The translations under genes were made by a program, and so were the position numbers. A model generated the notes under the pieces. That model searched no databases. It was not told the DNA's origin and was given only the letters and a program-made list of their open reading frames with translations. Below, piece by piece: positions 12,733 through 23,655 of a stretch of DNA of 64,000 bases. Position 1 is the stretch's first letter, and every line of letters begins with the position of its first letter. The DNA comes from Neurospora intermedia (Eukaryota > Ascomycota > Sordariomycetes > Sordariales > Sordariaceae): NCBI GenBank assembly GCA_037102815.1, contig BTPP01000004.1, positions 1,116,001-1,180,000 of the forward strand. The letters are read 5' to 3'.

Positions 12733-12775
<43 letters not shown>
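12733..12775 (+). repeat. A43 homopolymer
   Basis: An uninterrupted run of 43 A residues in intergenic DNA, flanked by CACCC and CCCCG. It may be a simple slippage tract or the tail of an old retroposed copy. No A/B box or coding sequence was recognised in the 250 bp before it. Confidence 0.85.
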
Positions 12776-12777
<2 letters not shown>

Positions 12778-14197
12778 CCGTAAAGCGCTTGAAGCAACCC
12801 CGTTTTCGGTCATTAAGTTGCTGGGATAACACAGGCTCAACGGGGACGTTGGAGAATCCAGTTGCTTTCACCTGGCGTGGCAGTCCGAAGACGCACGTGT
12901 GTGTAGAAAAGTTTCAGTTCCGGCCGACCAACGCACGACCGAACGACGGACCGAGAGTGAGACGACAGATAGCCACCTAATCAAGTCCAAGCAGATCGCT
13001 GACAGCCCATCAGCGGTCGGTGTGGTTTTCAAGGGACAACTGAATGAAAAGTGAAATTCCCTCGAAGTCAAGATAGATCTTTTTCTAGAAGACCGACTGT
13101 GTTTCTGAACGCATATCACTGCATCCTGCTTGGGGAATGGCCAGACGTTGCCAGGCGTTGAGATGCTGGTTAGTGATGTTCACCGGGCATGGAGGTTGGG
13201 GTTATCGGGTTCCTCAAAAAGGTACCTACGTACCTGATGCGTCCACCAGCATCCCTGCATCTCGCGCTTGCAATTGGTCGACCCCCCCCCCCCCTTCCTT
13301 CCGGGCCCTCTTTCCACACAGTTTGAAAAAGTGTATCTGAAGCGGCTGCCCCAAAATCTTTTTTTTTTCCTTTCCAACCCATCTTTCACATCCGTCTTGT
13401 GAAGGAAACCCCGGAGGAAACCCAACTTCAAAGGGTTCTCTTTTTTTTTTCTCTTCCCCACTCGGAACTTACATTGGTACTCTCGTCTTCTCAGGATTCA
13501 CTTCCCAGAGATCCAGAGCCTGCCCTTGATCCATCTCCACTCCGCTATACCTAACTCACTTGATTGAGCGTTGGGCGAGCGAACACCTTATCCGTCGCGG
13601 TACTGTAGTGGCAAGACCTACGAGATTGGTCAACCAGGCAGGCCAACCAAAGTTACCTTACCAACCCAAACCCTGAGGCAAGGCAACGCAACCTTCCACC
13701 TCACCCACCACAGAGTGCGAGTGCGGACGCAGCAACGCAACGAGGGTTTTCGCCGGCCGCTTCGTTTTTTTTGCGACGAACCCACTTGGCCAGGTCCAAC
13801 CCACCCACCAAGAGGAAATCCTCCACCCACCCACCACCGCCTTCACTCTCTCAACCAGAGACTCCATTTCAGTCTTTTTCGACTTTTACCGTCAGTGCAA
13901 CGCGCATCGGTATCGGTCTCTCTCGGTTTTCACAACCGCCTAATCCAATCTGCCAAAAACCCACCCGCGGTTTTCCAACAGGCACTCTCTCTCTTTCGGC
14001 CGCCGCTCTTTTTGCGCGTCGAAATTGATCCCAGTCTTTGTGACTTTTGCCCCCACTGCGCGCGGCGACCTTCTGTCGAGTTTGATATTCGACATTCCCA
14101 CCCCGGGATCACCACCACATCCTCGACCCTTTCCCCTCCTCACCCGCGCACCCAACCATCCACAAAGAAACCGGCTTTCGAGTCACCCGAGACCCTT

Positions 14198-17100
14198 ATG
14201 ACTTCCTCTGCGAGTCAACAGAACCAAAACCCGGCTCAACCTACGTCCGCTCCTGCAGCAACGTCGTATGCTTCCGCAGCCGGTGCGAAGAAGCCGACAA
14301 GCACGCCGCTGATTGCGACGGGTTCTCAGCCCCCCGTCGTGGTTGGTTCCTCTGCCCAGAATGGCAAGCCTCAAGCTGCCCCGGTGAACGGCCGGCCCAA
14401 CATCACCCCCGCCGTGCCCATCGCCAGAGGCAGCTCGGGCCTTAACGGAGCCTCTGCTGACCACTCTAGGAAGAGCTCCGTCACCATCAGCGCCGCTCCT
14501 CCCAGCCACAACGCCAACGGCGGTCCTGTCGGTGGCGCCAAGGCCATTCAGTTCGGCTTCGACGAGTCGCCTGCTATCACCCACAGCACTCCCCACGCTG
14601 CTGGCTCCGTTCCCATCCCGATTCCTGGCAGCAACGCAAGAGTTCCCTCTCCCGCCGCCTCGCCCTCGCCTATTCCTCAGGTGCCTCAGCAAAGCGGTGG
14701 CCAGCGGGCTCCCTCCAACATCTCTGCCCCCATGACGTTCGGCAGTTTCCCTGGTGACAACGATGTAAGACTTCCCCAAGCATACCTTTGGAACACACTT
14801 GCTAACCAATCCCCCTTTCAGCGCCACATGAAGCAACATTCCGTATCTCACAACAACGGCCCGGTCCACACACGACGGGACTCGCAGGCCTCTGCCCACG
14901 GTGAGACAGTTGGCCACATGGCTAGCCATCGTGGTGGCTATCAGGGCCAGGGTCGTGGTCGCGGCGGATACAACAACTCGTACAACAACCCCAACATGGG
15001 ATTCCCTCCAACCAGGTCCTACAACGGTCCCCAGCACAACGCTGGTCGTGGTGGCATGAACAACTTCCAAGGCCGCGGAGGCATGCAGCAGTATCCCAAC
15101 TCTCCTCAGCCCCACCGTTCGAGCCCTGCTCCGGCTCACGCTGTGCCTACTCACGGCACCCCTACCATGGCCTCTGCCAGCCTGGCACCCACTCAGCCGC
15201 CCTTTTACCCCGGCATGAACATGTACCAGCAACAAGTAAAGCCCCCTTCCTTTAGCAACGATTATTCCTCTTTCAAACCCGTCAACAAGAAGAACAAAGG
15301 GACACGCCGGGATTCAGACAGTATCCATCCTAGGCACCCTAATCCTTCGCAGCAAAAGTCAAGTACGAGCGATGATTCAACTCAGAAGCCTCGACGTCAG
15401 AGCAAGCGTTGGGCTTCCAAGGCAGATGGATACCAAGAAGTCGACGGTGGTCCGCCTCTGCCGGAATACTCAAACGCTCCGCCAGCTCGCTACGACTTTG
15501 TACCCCTTCGCTCCGTTCCTATGTTTTCTCCGCCATCGCTCGGCATTGACCTGTCACCCGAGAGCGGCCAATTCGAAAACGTGCTGACAAAACAAAAACA
15601 GGTGCCCGGATATCCTGCCCCCATGGACTATCGTGGTCCCGTATTTAACCCCTACAGCCAGCCCATGCCCTACATGGGCCAGCCGGTGCCCCATTTCCAG
15701 CCCGCATACGTCCCTCCTACCTTTGTACCTCAAGGACAGCCTGTTGCCCAACCGATGTCCCGTAACGCTTCACAGGTTTCTGATCGCCCGGCGTCGAGCA
15801 CTGGCCAAGTCCAAGCGCCCGTCGTTGCGCAGAGCACCCCGACGCAGCGTCCTGCCCAAGCTGCCCCTGCCATTGTTTCCTCTAACTTTGCTAGACCCAA
15901 GAAGTCCGCAGGCATCACTATTAAGGATCCCAACGGCAACCCTCTCGACCTTTCGGCGATAAAGGGCCCTGTCTCCCCGGCACCCAGCATTCAGCAACAG
16001 TCCAAGACACCGCCTGTTGTTGCCTCGACACCCACACCCCCTCCCGCTAAGCCCACTGCCCCCTCCCACGGTCGTACCGAGAGCACAACTGGCAAGACTG
16101 CCGAGCAACTTCGCGACGAGTTCAAGAATGCGGTTCAGAAGGCCAAGACCGAAGCTCCTGCTGACAACAAGACCAACGAGGAAGAGGCCGCGAAGGCCGC
16201 TGCTGAGAAGGCTGCTGCCGAGAAGGAGGCTGCTGACAAGGCCGCTGCTGAAAAGGAAGCTGCCGACAAGGAGGCCGCAGAGAAGGCCGCTGCCGAGAAG
16301 GCTGCTGCTGAAAAGGAGGCTGCTGACAAGGCCGCGGCTGAGAAGGAAGCTGCCGAGAAGAAGGCAGCTGAAGAAGCCAAGGCCAAGGAGGAAGCTGAGG
16401 CTAAGGCTAAGGCTGATGCCGATGCCTCGGCCGCTGCTGCCGCCGCCAAGAAGCCTGAGGCCAAAGAAGAGTCTGAAATTGACTACAACAACCTCGACTT
16501 CGCCAAGCTGACTGACAAGGAGCTCAACAACATTGATCACAGCAAGCTTAGCGATGAGCAAATGGACGCTTACTTCAACGAACTCGAGGAGAGAGATGCT
16601 CGCCGCGAGAAAGAGCAGGCCGAGATCTCCAAGAAGAAGGCTGCTGAGGCCGAAGAGGCCAAGAAGAAGGCTGAGGCCGAGCGCTTGGCCAACGCTGCCG
16701 AGAACGACCGCAAGCTCCGCGAGCAGGAACGTGAGATGGAGAGACTCGAGGAAGAGCGCGAGCGCAAGCGTAAAGAGAGAGAGTCTGGCCAGGGCGAGTC
16801 TGTCGCCGACCTTCTCACCAAGGAGGCCGATGACAAGAAGGAGACCGATGCTGCCTCCAAGACCCTCGGCAAGAACAAGCCTGCTGCTCTCAATCTTGCT
16901 CCCCTCAACACTAAGTCCGTTGAGGCGCCCCAGCCCAGCGCTGCTCTCCAGTCTCTGCGCTCCGCTCGCCTTCTCCCTGGCGTGCAGTATGATATCTACC
17001 CTGCCGGCATCGCTTCCCCCAACCCAGCCCTCAACCAGGCTGTTTCTAAGAAGGGCAAGATGTTCAAGTATGACGCCAACTTCCTTCTCCAGTTCCAGAC

Positions 17101-19027
17101 TGTCTTCACGGAGCAGCCGTCTCCCGAGTTCCATCAACAGGTTAAGTCTCTCATCGGAGATTCGGACGGTGGTCGCTCGGCCTCCGCTCGTACCCCTGGC
17201 GCTGGATCCCAGAGAGGCCGCGGCGGTGCTTCCGGCGGTGGCTTCCCTGCCATGGGCCAGTTCTCTGGCAAGCCTGCGCTGCCCCCTGGAACCACTTCGG
17301 CGGAGCGCTTCGCTATGTCGCAACAGGCTGGTGGTATGGGCTCTCTTGGCAGACCTGGCGCTATGGGCACTATGGCTTTTGGCCGCCAGGGCACATTCCC
17401 TGGCAATCTCAGCCGCACTCCTTCGTCTACTGCTACTCCTGACTCTCCTCGTCAGGGCAGCCGTCGCAAGCCGCGTGAAGGTTACTCCAAGAACGAGGCT
17501 CAGGCCGCCAAGAACATGCCGCTCACTGCCGGCATGGAGGTCAAGCCTATTACTGTGTCCGCAACAGGCTGGAAGCCCATGAGCATAGGAGCTAAGAAGG
17601 CGGAGGCGCCTGCCCCCGGTCACTTGGATCCTGAGACTGTTCAGCGCAAGGTCAAGGCCGCCCTCAACAAGATGACCCCTGAGAAGTTCGACAAGATTTC
17701 CGACCAGATCCTTGAGATCGCTCACCAGTCGAAGAACGAGCAGGATGGTCGCACTCTGCGCCAGGTCATTCAGCTCACGTTCGAGAAGGCTACGGACGAA
17801 GCCCACTGGGCTTCCATGTATGCCAAGTTCTGCAAGCGCATGCTCGAGACCATGAGCCCCGAGATCCGCGACGAGAACATCATGGACAAGCAGGGCAACG
17901 TCGTCAGTGGTGGTGCCCTCTTCCGTAAGTACCTCCTTAACAGGTGTCAGGAGGAGTTCGAGCGTGGTTGGAAGGTGGATCTTCCGAAGCCCAAGGAGGG
18001 TGAGGAGGGCGACAAGAAGGCCTCCGAGGCTGTTCTCATGTCCGATGAGTACTACATCGCCGCCGCCGCGAAGCGTCGTGGTCTTGGTCTTGTCCAGTTC
18101 ATTGGTGAACTCTTCAAGCTTGGCATGCTTACGGAACGTATCATGCACGAGTGTGTCCGCAAGTTGCTCGAGTTTACGGGTGTTCCCGATGAGGCCGAGA
18201 TTGAGTCTCTCACCAAGCTCTTGAGGACGGTCGGTGGCAACCTCGACAGCACCGAAAAGGGCAGGCCTTTGATGGAAGTCTACTTCGGTCGCATCCAGCA
18301 GATTATGGATCTTCCCGACCTCCCAAGCCGTCTGAAGTTCATGCTTATGGACGTTGTCGACCTTCGCAAGGCCCGCTGGGTTTCCAAGGAGGCCAACAAG
18401 GGTCCTAAGACGTTGGAGGAGATCCGCGCTGAGGTAAGACACAGAACATTATTTATTTGTTATTCCGGTATGATGATGCTAACTAATAGTTACAGGCTGA
18501 GGCTGCTGCCGCCGCAAAGGCGGTTGAGAATGCTCGCACCGGCCAGCGTGGCCTTGGAGGCCGTGCTGCTTCCGGTCGCGGAGATGCCAGGGGCTTCCCT
18601 TACAACCAGAGCATGACCAACAACCAGGTCGAGCTTGGTGATCTTAAGCGCTTGAAGGGCAACACCAGCCGCTCCGGTAGCCAGGGCATGTCTTTCGGCC
18701 CGCCTACGTCCATGTTCAATTCTAGGAGCAACAGTGGTCGTCGTCAGGTCGGTGGACCTGGCGGTGCTTTTGGCCGCGGCGGTGATGACTCTGGCGGGTC
18801 ATCTCGTACTGCTTCCATGCGCGGTAACGATTCGGTTTCCCACGCAAATGCTTTCAGGTATGATAATTGTGCCCCCTAACATGCTGAACCTACAAACTAA
18901 CGTAATTCACAGCCTTCTTGCTGATGCTGGAGACCACCCCGGCTCCCCCCCTTCGGCCTCTGCCTCTCCGGCATTGTCCAAGGTGACACCCGATACTACG
19001 AATAATGACGAGAAGAAGGATGAATAA
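14198..19027 (+). CDS. Translation initiation factor eIF4G
   Basis: Scaffold of the cytoplasmic cap-binding complex eIF4F; it joins eIF4E, eIF4A and poly(A)-binding protein. Exons are 14198-14764, 14822-18433, 18496-18857 and 18913-19027, giving 1551 residues if the possible exitron 15236-15601 is kept and 1429 if it is spliced. MTSSASQQ is the first ATG in a frame open since 13571. The N-terminal 600 residues are low-complexity (Ser, Pro, Gln, RGG-like stretches). A run rich in Ala, Glu and Lys with repeated AAEKEAADKA units covers about residues 642-733 and should form a long charged helix. The eIF4E-binding motif YxxxxL-phi is YDANFLL near residue 938. The MIF4G domain starts near 1128 (VQRKVKAALNKMTPEKFDKI) and ends near 1380. 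The C-terminus is RGG/Ser-rich and ends EKKDE. There is no C-terminal MA3/W2 domain, as in fungal eIF4G generally. Confidence 0.92.
15236..15601 (+). other. Candidate exitron (stop-free 366 bp intron) in eIF4G
   Basis: A donor-like GTAAAG follows ATGTACCAGCAACAA. A strong branch and acceptor, GCTGAC followed by AAAACAAAAACAG, ends at 15601. The segment is 122 codons long with no stop, so both retention and removal keep the frame. Its codons and composition (more Lys, Asp and rare codons) differ from the flanking exon. It could equally be ordinary coding sequence. Confidence 0.45.
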
Positions 19028-22000
19028 GGCAGATGGTTTTCTTTTTCTCTCTTACCCAAAACAAGTTCAACGGTGTGCCGCATCATGAGCACCCGGAACT
19101 GTCTCTGTGAGCATAGACCGGGCGGGTTTCTCCAAATTATGCATTTGCGCGGGTCGGGGATCATTCCAAAAGTTCTGCTTTATTACTTTAACTTTTTTTC
19201 CTCCATATCTCAGTGATACCTCTTCTTTTTCTCCCACATACATCAGAGAACAAGATATTACCATTACCTTCCCCATACCATAGACTCAGTTTCTCCTAAA
19301 ACGGCGGACACGAAGCACCAGCAGCATGGAAGATGAAATCACGCTTTGAAGTTCGGATTATGAATGAGGATTTTATGATGAGAAAGTTTCGGACTGTGGA
19401 AAAATGACAAAGGATGTGAATGAAGGTACGACGGAAAAAGACGTCTTGAAACTTCTCTTGTCCATCGGCTTTTCTCTGCTTTTCTTTACCCACAGAACAC
19501 ACACACACGCGCATGGATACACAGCTGGCGACAAAGGGTTGATCTGTTTTCGTTTTTTTTTTTTTTTTCCGGGGCGTTTCACGGAAATCAGGTTGGGCAA
19601 TGACTCTGGTTCTCCGATGATCAATTTCTCTGCGATTTTTTTTTTTTTTTTTTTCTTGTTCCCAAACAATAATTTACTATTATTTCGGCTTTTAATATTT
19701 TTTTCCTCTCTCTGTGTCGTTAAGTTTGTGGGTGACGGATAAAAATTGAGCATTTTTCATCCCAAAGGCTTTGTCTGTCTGTGAGTCTTGTTCTGTCCAT
19801 GCGATACTGGTCTTTCCATTTCCGCCGAGGTGGGTTCATTTATTCGTCTTTTGGGAAGTGCCATTTGTAGACATTGGGTTCGATGCGAGTTTTCCGGTTT
19901 CCATTTCGGATTGTACCTTGTCACCGTCTTTGCTGTCCTCTCTTGCTGTGTTTTTTTTAGGGTCTTTGCTGCGGTCCGTTGGCAGCGATGCTTTGATTCT
20001 CCTTACGCATCATCATCACATTGGCCGTGGAGAGACTATGGGCAGCGAAGTAGCGATGACTGTGGCGAGCTGGACGAGAAGCATGGCTGATTCGGTTCGG
20101 TTCTCTTGTATGTGCGTTTTGGGCTTCACAAACCTGGTGACAAAATCTTCCATTCTTGTACGTACGGTTTATACGCAGATACATGGGTTTAATTTGTCTA
20201 GTCCTCTTCCATAATCTTTGTGACGTGTGGTTATCGTGTGTTGTATCTTATGGTGAGCTGTTCACAGCAGGACCTGATCAGCAATGTCTACAATTCCAAA
20301 GTTCCCGGAAAACCCGTTCAAACTTGCAAAAGTACCAGATGAATGGAATTGCTTTGTCTGATGTCGTCCGCCCCCAATTATTGAGTTAGTTATCATTCAC
20401 AGCCCATTGAGGTTCACTCTCAATCCAGGGCCCGTCAAGCAAGGTAAGCGCGTGTATGGACTACTTCGAAGTCGACTATGCCAATTTTCGTCCATAGCCT
20501 TTCTTAATCGACTCACTCACTCGCTCTGTGATCCTCACGGCCGAGGCCCATGTGTCGTGTTCGCATCGAAAGCAAGGTTAGACGTGATCGCTTTTATTGA
20601 TCCAAGTTGCTTTGGAAGCCCCCACTCCCAAAAGGGGGTTCTCATCAATGCGTAGTCTTCTCTGCCACTAACACCAATGCCTACATCATGCAAAATGTGT
20701 TGTCAACTGAATGCTGTTCAGGAAGGAGCTTAATACGAATTTGTGGACTTTGTGACGATGTCGAGGACGATGGTTCATACGAGCCGCTCAGCTTCTTTTA
20801 CCAAAGAATGAAACTGGAATGCCGCATGATCAAAAAACCTGTTTTTACTAATGGACCTACCTATTAAACCATCCATGCTAAGTACTATACTAACCTTGAG
20901 CAGGTTGTCCAATAACCAATGCTGCTTGGGACCGACATAAATTGAGGCGAGCAGTCCGAGTTGCCAAGGGGGGAGGAAGAGGAGGAGGAGGGGGGGGAGA
21001 GAAGAGGGCTAAGCATACATACCTTACCGCTTCTACACACTCTGCCGGGATATAACTTGTTAGCGTGGTTTCTCGGGATGCATAAAGAACCTTAATGTTG
21101 ACACACAAGAAATAGCCTGCTTAACATCAGCCCGGGCCCAAGTTTCTTGTAGAGCTACCGTACCTTGCTAACAAGTTATATCTCAGCAGAGGTGTAGTCG
21201 GTCATCCATAACAAATATCCTTTTTCAGTGAAAAAAGATGGCTTATGCAGGCAGGCAGTTTTGGCCTGCTCTTTCTTGGCTGCCCTGCATAGGTACATAG
21301 TACATAGCATCTTGTTAACAGGATTCGCTCACAATCCTAGCATAGGTGATTAATCCACAAAGCATATACCGCGGTATCGTTTACCGTCATGGTTATTTCT
21401 CTCAAGCAAGCAAAGCGGCGTGGGGTGAAAAGTCAAAAGTCAAAGTCATGGGACCACTGCAGGCAGAGGAGGAGATTCTGTTTTGAGGAGGAGCTCGTTT
21501 AGTTCATTTACCTCCTTGTTTTAGGAACCCTGTTCATAGTGTGGTCCGTCGACTCCTCGCTTCCTGTGTAACGCCTGTTGCGTTGCGTTGTTTGGTTGCT
21601 GTGTTCTACGTGTACGTGTACGCAGTACACACCTGTCAAAAAGAAAAAAAAGAAAAAAGAGTAAAAAGGAAACCTGGGAGGCGAGCGGGATTGCGTAGGA
21701 TTGACTTGTTTGCTGACATGTGATCGAACCGGTCAGCGGTAAGATTCCCAGGGCTGAATGGATGAAAAGAGGTTGCAGATGCCGGGCTGCGTGGTGGGTG
21801 GAGTGATTTAATTGATTGATCTGATCAATGTGGTGTGGGTCTGTGCAGAGTAGTGTACATAGGTATTCAGACCGTATTCAGATAGCAGAAAGGGCTGTCC
21901 GGTGACTGGAAGGTAATCTGGACTTGCATCATAGATCTAAACAGATTGGAACACTGAAAAGAAGTTTAGTTATTTAGTGTTGAGATTACACTACTTAGGT

Positions 22001-23655
22001 GGTCATTCTATAGCATCTGTGCTCACGTGTTGCGTAATGTTTCTCCGCAAAAAATGGACGACATTGCTGCTTTGGTGTTTTGGTACAGCGTCACCTGCCA
22101 TGAAAATGAGAGGCGAATGAACTGAGCGTCGGGCAATCATCGGCAGAAACTGATCGTCCCGTGTTCAGGGCAAAGCAACAACGGGAGATGAACCCCGCTT
22201 TCAAATAAGCCTCAACCATTCATTCCTTCTTGTTGCAACGTTTTGTTTTTTCTGCCTGGGAAGGAAGGTTCGACGGACAGAGAGTCTGGTTGCAGTTGTG
22301 GCTTCTCTACTATAGGCGTTTGTATGGTTCCTTAAACGGCAAGTGCCTCGGGCAATTTGAAAAAAAAAAAAAAAAACGGAAGCCACCGGCAGGAATTCGG
22401 ACCAGGAGTGACCTCGGGCAAAAACAGTGGCAATTCCCAAACTTCCCTTGGCAAGAGGCCTAGTCTTGGCGTTTGCAACTTGCAGTAGCGACATGCTATT
22501 TCCAGGGCAATCGACAGTCATTGGTTTTGCATGGCCTTTGGATTCGGGTGCGGTGACCGACGATGAGAAAGTGTGGAAAGCTGAAGAGCAAGGCACGAGC
22601 GCAACTCCCTCCTGAATTATCTTGATGCTCACTGGATGGTGTTGCCTGTCTCCGCATCTTCGGCTGTGAATCCGCGTGGATTCAACTGCACTGTAACTGC
22701 AGCATAGCCCAGTGTACCAATGATGGGCCATCACAGGGTGCGTCTGGTGCATCTGGTGCACACCTCGGATGCATCCCGTACCTAGTGTAGGTAGTGTTTC
22801 CCCATACATTGGCGCGGTGGGCAAAAACAACGGGTACTGGGTGTTAATGTTGGCGATCATTGATTCATATCACGACTTCTCGAAATCCGGGGTTGATTTT
22901 GTGTGGTTGGGTGTGTCCAGATGAACCAAACGGGGAACGCAAAGTCAGACCATCCCTTGGAAACCCTTGGGAATACATGCCATATCCCTGACCCATGTTC
23001 TTATTTCCTCTCTCGTCTCCCTTCCGCGTGCTTAAATCGAGCTAGACGGATATAACTCCTTTTAATCCTTAATTTCCATATAAACTTTTTGTTTTTTCTC
23101 TCTCTCTTGTCCCGCACACTCATCAGCTTTGAATTGTTGTTGTTCCTCCTTCACATCCAGCAAGCTATAAGCATTGGGAAGCGGGGTGTTGTTCAAGTTC
23201 TTACTCACTCACTCACCTTTCCGATCCATCACTTTGCATCCCAAGACTGACCTATCAAGATTCTTTGTACCACCACACAACCATCAGCTCAGCTGTTTCC
23301 CGATTCTTCGAGGCGCTTTGGATTCACCGAGTTGGGCATCCTCTTTGGACATCAACGCGCTTGCCATTGATTTATCCGGCTTGCAGCCATCCCGGTTCTG
23401 AAACAATACAGACGCCAGTCGGCCGACCTCTGTGTCTCGCAACTGTGGAGGAGAAACAGTACGCTGAATATATATTCGTACAGTTTCCCTGACTCCCGAG
23501 CCTCTATATGCTCCAATTTTCAACCCTTTTTGAGTTCGGTTAAGCTTCAATAAGGTTGATAACGCCTTTGTCTACATACATCGATTCAGCACCAGCGTGG
23601 CACGGGACGGGACGGCACGGCAAGCAAGCCACCAGGGGCAATTTTTTTTACCAAG
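19028..23655. other. Intergenic region between eIF4G and INSIG genes
   Basis: This 4.6 kb region has no supported gene. The left part is the eIF4G 3' UTR, with runs of T. A 163 bp inverted-repeat element lies at 21034-21196. The last 600 bp are pyrimidine-rich and likely contain the leader of the INSIG gene. A 219-codon minus-strand ORF (22201-22860) shows no domain and spans a homopolymer tract, so it is taken as chance. Confidence 0.6.
21034..21196. mobile_element. Short element with long terminal inverted repeats
   Basis: The two ends are near-perfect inverted copies over about 36 bp. The left end reads TACACACTCTGCCGGGATAT then AACTTGTTAGC. The right end, on the other strand, reads TACACCTCTGCTGAGATAT then AACTTGTTAGC. 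Both ends begin with TA, as expected for a TA target. The interior is about 95 bp, non-coding, and rich in short palindromes. It is unlike the CAGTCC family. No second copy was noticed in the window. Confidence 0.6.

Larger units (their letters stand above)
8489..14197. other. Long intergenic region with eIF4G leader
   Basis: No convincing gene was found in 5.7 kb. The left end is the 3' UTR of the Aquarius gene. One member of a diverged repeat pair lies at 11000-11265. A run of 43 A residues lies at 12733-12775 and a run of 13 C at 13282-13294. From roughly 13,100 the DNA becomes pyrimidine-rich and probably holds the promoter and 5' leader of eIF4G. From 13571 the eIF4G frame is open without a stop or ATG up to the start at 14198. 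ORFs of up to about 184 codons (for example minus strand 9565-10119) lack recognisable domains. Confidence 0.6.

Noticed and set aside
15770-18442. 890-codon open frame on the minus strand
   Set aside because: It lies opposite the eIF4G exon, has Leu/Ser/Gly-rich low-complexity sequence with no domain, and is explained by strong codon bias and few stop complements in the sense gene.
22201-22860. 219-codon minus-strand ORF
   Set aside because: It crosses a homopolymer tract read as poly-Phe, shows no domain, and has no splice or codon support.
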